Origin: Methanobrevibacter sp.
Lineage (GTDB): Archaea > Methanobacteriota > Methanobacteria > Methanobacteriales > Methanobacteriaceae
Assembly (NCBI GenBank): GCA_016838945.1
Contig: JADLKP010000002.1
Location: 1-50,436, forward strand
Length of the DNA: 50,436 nt
Direction: 5' to 3'
Below are positions 47,268 to 50,436 of the stretch, piece after piece. Numbering within the stretch: position 1 is the first letter of the stretch; each line of letters starts with the position of its first letter. Made by a program: the position numbers and the translations under genes. The notes beneath the pieces were generated by a model, which was not told where the DNA came from, did no database searches, and worked only from the letters and a program-made list of their open reading frames with translations.

Positions 47268-48332
47268 TTATTCATCCAAAATAACAGCAGGCTTAATCAA
47301 GTCACGTGGTTTGTCTCTCATTAAGATCATAGCTTCTTCGATGTCATCAAATTTATCGAATTTGTGGGTGATCAATTTGGATGAGTCGAAACGGCCGTAT
47401 TCAATAAGATTAGCTAATTTTTCCATCCTAGCACGTCCACCAGGACATACTCCACCACGGATTGTCTTGTCAGCAAGTCCTTGACCCCAAGAAAGACCGT
47501 CGATAGGGATGGTTTCAATACCGTCATAGTGCAATACGTTACCGATAATACCACCGACTTTAAGTACAGATAAAGCTTCAGAGAGGGTGTCTTTTCCTCC
47601 TCCACCGATTACAACCTTGTCTACACCTTTTCCATCAGTCAAGTCCATGATTTGATCTACAGTGTTGCCGTTGTGGTAATCTACAATATCATGTGCACCG
47701 TATTCTTTAGCTACTTTGATAGCTGCTGGACGACTTCCTACAGCAATAAGGTGGGAAGCACCCATAATTTGTGCACCAGCTAATGACATAAGACCTACAG
47801 GACCTATACCGAAACAAGCTACTGTGTCCCCAGGTTTGATTTCTGCAAGTTCTGCAGCATAGAAACCAGTAGTCATCATGTCTGAAATCATTACAGCTTG
47901 TTCTAAGCTTACATGTTCAGGCAAGTGTGCTAAGTTTGCGTCAGCTTGGTTTACATGGAATTGTTCTGCAAATACACCATGCTTGAAGGTTACAAAACTC
48001 ATACCTGTTCCCATACCGTAACAGTGTTGGGAGAATCCTTGTTCTGCTGGCACAGTTAACCAGTCAGGAGTGATAGCAGGCACAATTACACGGTCTCCAG
48101 GTTTGAAGTCTTTGACTTTGTCCCCTACTTTAACTACTTCAGCAGTAGCTTCGTGTCCTACTACACGGTTTGGTGCATCACTCATATATGCATGACCCCA
48201 TACGATGTGTACGTCTGAAGTACATGGTGCCATTGCTAATGGTTTACAGATTGCGTCGTAAGGTCCACATTCATCGAGTTCAATGTCAACCCAGCCGAGT
48301 ACGTCTTGTTCGATTCTTGCCAATCCTCTCAT
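47268..48332 (-). CDS. adh: NADP-dependent zinc alcohol dehydrogenase (secondary-alcohol type)
   Basis: 354 residues, close to the Thermoanaerobacter TBADH type. Cytoplasmic oxidoreductase interconverting secondary alcohols and ketones; methanogens can use it to draw electrons from such alcohols. Catalytic zinc ligands Cys37, His60 and Asp151 are in place. The nucleotide-binding motif is GIGPVGLMSLAG, and SRPAAIKVAKEYGA has the Ser-Arg pair typical of NADP preference. GGAGAT lies 8 bases before the ATG. The protein has bias toward highly used codons. One AGTAATACT motif lies 165 bases upstream. Confidence 0.9.
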   Translation of the reverse strand: MRGLARIEQDVLGWVDIELDECGPYDAICKPLAMAPCTSDVHIVWGHAYMSDAPNRVVGHEATAEVVKVGDKVKDFKPGDRVIVPAITPDWLTVPAEQGFSQHCYGMGTGMSFVTFKHGVFAEQFHVNQADANLAHLPEHVSLEQAVMISDMMTTGFYAAELAEIKPGDTVACFGIGPVGLMSLAGAQIMGASHLIAVGSRPAAIKVAKEYGAHDIVDYHNGNTVDQIMDLTDGKGVDKVVIGGGGKDTLSEALSVLKVGGIIGNVLHYDGIETIPIDGLSWGQGLADKTIRGGVCPGGRARMEKLANLIEYGRFDSSKLITHKFDKFDDIEEAMILMRDKPRDLIKPAVILDE

Positions 48333-48794
48333 TTTTATATCTCCTAAATAATATTAAGATTTGATCAATTTCTGGAATGAGCTGGAAATAATCACATCTA
48401 ATAATTAGTTTAGTTAACTAATTATTTAAATCTTTATACTTTGATTGAATAATTTTCACTAAAATTATATTAAACCTAGTTAAATAAAGAATAAAAAGTA
48501 ATACTAATGAATAATTTTTAAAATTTTTTGAAAATAATATAAAAAATTCAATTAAAATAATTAAAATAACACAATACTATAAAATAAAAATCCAGATTAG
48601 ACAAAGTAACAAATCAAAGAATTTGTAAAGAAAATACAAATTGGTGAAATTTTAATGAAAATCTAGAAAAAATACAATTAAAATTAGAAAAAATGAATTT
48701 CGTTAATTTAATTCTAAATAATAAAAAAATCACAAGAATATTGAAAAAAAGGTAATAATTAAATTAAATGATAAATTAAAATAAAAAAAGAAAA
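48333..48794. other. AT-rich intergenic region upstream of adh
   Basis: No gene seen. AGTAATACT at 48497-48505 matches the hmd-hcgG motif. TTAGTTTAGTTAACTAATTA near 48406 is a partial palindrome close to the presumed adh promoter. The rest is A/T-rich with no clear repeat. Confidence 0.45.
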
Positions 48795-48854
48795 TTATCA
48801 CAAGGAAGTGATAATATTTTGGTCCAGCTTTTGCTGGCCGAAGGCCAGTAAAAG
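48795..48854 (-). terminator. Tandem hairpins after EF-1beta
   Basis: The stop-proximal stem is CTTTT-x-CTGGCC / GGCCAG-x-AAAAG (48828-48854). Next comes TTATCAC / GTGATAA (48795-48814) followed on the minus strand by TTTTCTTTTTTT. Together they form a strong transcription end signal. Confidence 0.75.
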
Positions 48855-48859
48855 GTGGG

Positions 48860-49129
48860 TTACATTAATCTTCTAGAATCAGTAATTTCTGCACTAGCAA
48901 CATCAGCCAAAGCAGTTACAACATCTTCAGTAGGTCCAGTTCCACCTTCACCGTCTTCTACGATGAATACAACATTTAAAGCTACTAAACCGAATGCAAT
49001 AGGTTCTTCAGTAATTTCGTGTAATTCTGCATCCGCAGGCATTGCATCAGTGATTGCTGCTTTTAATGCTTCTAAATCTACTTCAGGGCTTTCAGGCATT
49101 ACTTTTAAAGTGTTTACAACTTCTCCCAT
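48860..49129 (-). CDS. Translation elongation factor 1-beta (archaeal EF-1B)
   Basis: 89 residues from MGEVVNTLKVMPESPEVDLEALKAAI (GGAGG 7 bases before this ATG; the ATG two codons upstream is too close to it). The pattern KVMPESPEVDLE ... PIAFGLVALNVVFIVEDGEGGTGPTEDVVTAL is the nucleotide-exchange factor for EF-1alpha. Full length for archaeal members. The next gene upstream, a small zinc ribbon, is its usual neighbour. Confidence 0.93.
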   Translation of the reverse strand: MGEVVNTLKVMPESPEVDLEALKAAITDAMPADAELHEITEEPIAFGLVALNVVFIVEDGEGGTGPTEDVVTALADVASAEITDSRRLM

Positions 49130-49219
49130 AATCATTCCTCCAATAATTCTGGATAATTAATTAATACAAATTAATTTAAATTAATCTAAAATACAATTTG
49201 ATCTTTTACCAAATTAAAC

Positions 49220-49381
49220 TTATGGTCCTTCAAATCCGCATTCGCATTTGTAAGAGTGACCGAAAGTACGGCAACTTTCACATCTTGCGATAGGTTTACC
49301 ACATTCTGGACAGTTGAATTGAACATAAGGTTCAATTAATGGTATTTCTTGTTTACAAGATTGACAGTATACTTTTTCCAT
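49220..49381 (-). CDS. Small zinc-ribbon protein upstream of EF-1beta
   Basis: 53 residues: two zinc ribbons, CQSCKQE ... NCPECGK and CESCRTF ... KCECGF. This is the conserved archaeal zinc-ribbon/HVO_2753-like protein that precedes the EF-1beta gene and is probably co-transcribed with it. Likely nucleic-acid or protein binding; role not settled. The start has a run of A/T rather than a strong ribosome binding site. Confidence 0.85.
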   Translation of the reverse strand: MEKVYCQSCKQEIPLIEPYVQFNCPECGKPIARCESCRTFGHSYKCECGFEGP

Positions 49382-49433
49382 ATATATCACCAAATATATT
49401 ATAAATATTTTAATTTATTAATTTATAAACTTA

Positions 49434-49488
49434 ATGATTAACCTATGATTAACCTATGATTAACCTATGATTAACCTATGATTAACCT
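49434..49488. repeat. Tandem repeat of 11 bp
   Basis: Five head-to-tail copies of ATGATTAACCT between mfnE and the zinc-ribbon gene, one helical turn each. It lies directly upstream of the zinc-ribbon/EF-1beta promoter region. May be a slippage repeat or a curved or protein-bound upstream element. Confidence 0.85.
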
Positions 49489-49561
49489 AATTTTCATTTA
49501 AGCAATCTAAAACTTAAATTTTTCTTAAGCTCATCTATGAATTAATAAAAAAGACGGTTAA

Positions 49562-50242
49562 TTATTCATTATGTATAAATGTATATTCAAAAGAATCTTC
49601 AAAAGAATCTTCTGCAATTACCCCATTACTTTGGATTATTGCCAAAACTCTTTCAGGATACTCTCCATTTACAACATAACAATCCAATCCATACTCAATC
49701 AACAAAGTAGGCAACATCAAATCAATTGATGATTCGTCAAAAGTCAGTAGTTCATTTACATCAATTTCCTTGATCAGTTCTGCACCACTTAAGGATGGAT
49801 CTTTTGTATATATACCATTTACATTTGTTGCTATTAAAAGCTTTGCATCCAAGAGGCTTGCAATATATGCTGCAATTGAATCGCTTGTGACATCCCAGGA
49901 ATGTGCAAATGGATCGTTTTCCTTTAGAATGTGAGAACAAATCATAATTGGCATCTTATTTGAATTAGAAATACCGATTGCTTCTTCTACAGTATAGCTA
50001 ATTTCTGTAAATGCTAATTTATCATTCAGCAATTTAGCCAAGATATCCATTGAATCAATAGCTGTTTCATGGGTTACATCCTCTGAGAATCCTATTAAAT
50101 CATCATATTTTCTAACGAGATTAGCAAATTCTCCTCCACCAACAACAAACAAGCAGTTTTGGTCTTTCAATGCATTTGCCAGTTCAATAGCTTTTTGCGG
50201 GAATAAACTTCCACCAATCTTGATAACCCATTCAATAATAAT
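49562..50242 (-). CDS. mfnE: MfnE, (aminomethyl)furan phosphate kinase of methanofuran biosynthesis
   Basis: About 225 residues of the amino-acid-kinase fold. VIKIGGSLFP (nucleotide-binding Gly loop) opens the protein; VVGGGEFANLVRK, HSWDVTSDSIAAYIASLL and IATNVNGIYTKDPSL follow, and YVVNGEYPERVL ends it. This matches MfnE, which phosphorylates the furan intermediate of methanofuran. No in-frame ATG, GTG or TTG exists upstream of the Gly loop. The frame runs TGT-GAT-ATT-ATT-ATT-GAA-TGG-GTT-ATC with GTGAT in front, so ATT initiation (50234-50242) is likely; starting at the TTG at 50170 would remove the Gly loop. Confidence 0.8.
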   Translation of the reverse strand: MIIEWVIKIGGSLFPQKAIELANALKDQNCLFVVGGGEFANLVRKYDDLIGFSEDVTHETAIDSMDILAKLLNDKLAFTEISYTVEEAIGISNSNKMPIMICSHILKENDPFAHSWDVTSDSIAAYIASLLDAKLLIATNVNGIYTKDPSLSGAELIKEIDVNELLTFDESSIDLMLPTLLIEYGLDCYVVNGEYPERVLAIIQSNGVIAEDSFEDSFEYTFIHNE

Positions 50243-50295
50243 ATCACAACTGAATGATGAATAGTAAATAATCTTAAATTCTTATAAAATATTAA

Positions 50296-50385
50296 ATATT
50301 TCTAAAATAAATATTTCTAAAATAAATATTTCTAAAATAAATATTTCTAAAATAAATATTTCTAAAATGATATTTCCAAAATATA
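50296..50385. repeat. Tandem repeat of 15 bp upstream of mfnE
   Basis: Six copies with period 15 of TTTCTAAAATAAATA, starting at 50299, 50314, 50329, 50344, 50359 and a degenerate one at 50374. It lies just upstream of the mfnE TATA box (TTTATAAG, 50280-50287 on the minus strand). Slippage-prone, perhaps a phase-variable promoter spacer. Confidence 0.85.
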
Positions 50386-50436
50386 AAATACTTATAAAAA
50401 TAGCATTTATTAACTATTTATTTTTTACATTATATA

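Noticed and set aside
49434-50385. Short tandem repeats as CRISPR arrays
   Set aside because: Units of 11 and 15 bases with no spacers and no cas genes in the window.

Overview
The window is a methanogen chromosome carrying one complete-looking tailed provirus. Low GC, archaeal TATA/Shine-Dalgarno signals, [Fe]-hydrogenase (hmd) with its cofactor gene hcgG, methanofuran kinase mfnE, archaeal EF-1beta and a pseudomurein endoisopeptidase point to Methanobacteriales, most likely Methanobrevibacter. This assignment rests on gene content and is not checked against a database. Host left flank (1-7332): hmd (minus) and hcgG (plus) are divergent around an array of AGTAATACT motifs. Then, on the minus strand, come a Tad/type II secretion pair (membrane protein and ATPase) and the C-terminal half of a TctA/DUF112 membrane protein. 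Host right flank (46188-50436): the N-terminal half of the same DUF112 gene, an NADP-type secondary alcohol dehydrogenase, EF-1beta, a small zinc-ribbon protein and mfnE. Provirus (about 7333-46198, 38.9 kb): it sits inside the DUF112 gene. The 11-bp core CTTATTCCAAA occurs at both ends, and joining the two halves at the core restores one frame of about 416 codons. From right to left the provirus carries a tyrosine integrase next to attR, two membrane proteins, a non-coding control region with a divergent small regulator, and an early operon. The early operon has a Sak4-like ATPase, a SWIM zinc finger, two ribbon-helix-helix proteins, a striking MCM-N-terminal/HNH fusion beside a dyad-rich AT-rich region, an HNH nuclease, and many small coiled-coil or zinc-finger proteins. 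The late operon follows: small and large terminase, Mu-like portal and head protein, scaffold, decoration, HK97-fold capsid, connectors, contractile sheath and tube, chaperone, tape measure, baseplate hub, gp25-like, baseplate J and gpI-like proteins, fibres, an adhesin, the pseudomurein endoisopeptidase and a holin. The sheath plus baseplate J set predicts a contractile tail. The most interesting system is at 9669-11800. The adhesin gene (minus strand) ends in an Ig-like plus jelly-roll-like C-terminus. Two complete alternative C-termini lie head-to-tail on the opposite strand just downstream, without their own starts. All three carry the same kind of 24-bp site (11-bp arms around a central CC) at the same codon position within the Ig domain, in inverted orientation. 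This is an invertible receptor-binding-protein switch with three predicted products of about 332, 329 and 337 residues. No dedicated invertase is visible in the window. The second highlight is a 341-residue protein in which the complete MCM N-terminal tier is followed by an HNH nuclease instead of the AAA+ helicase, downstream of four copies of a 9-bp iteron.
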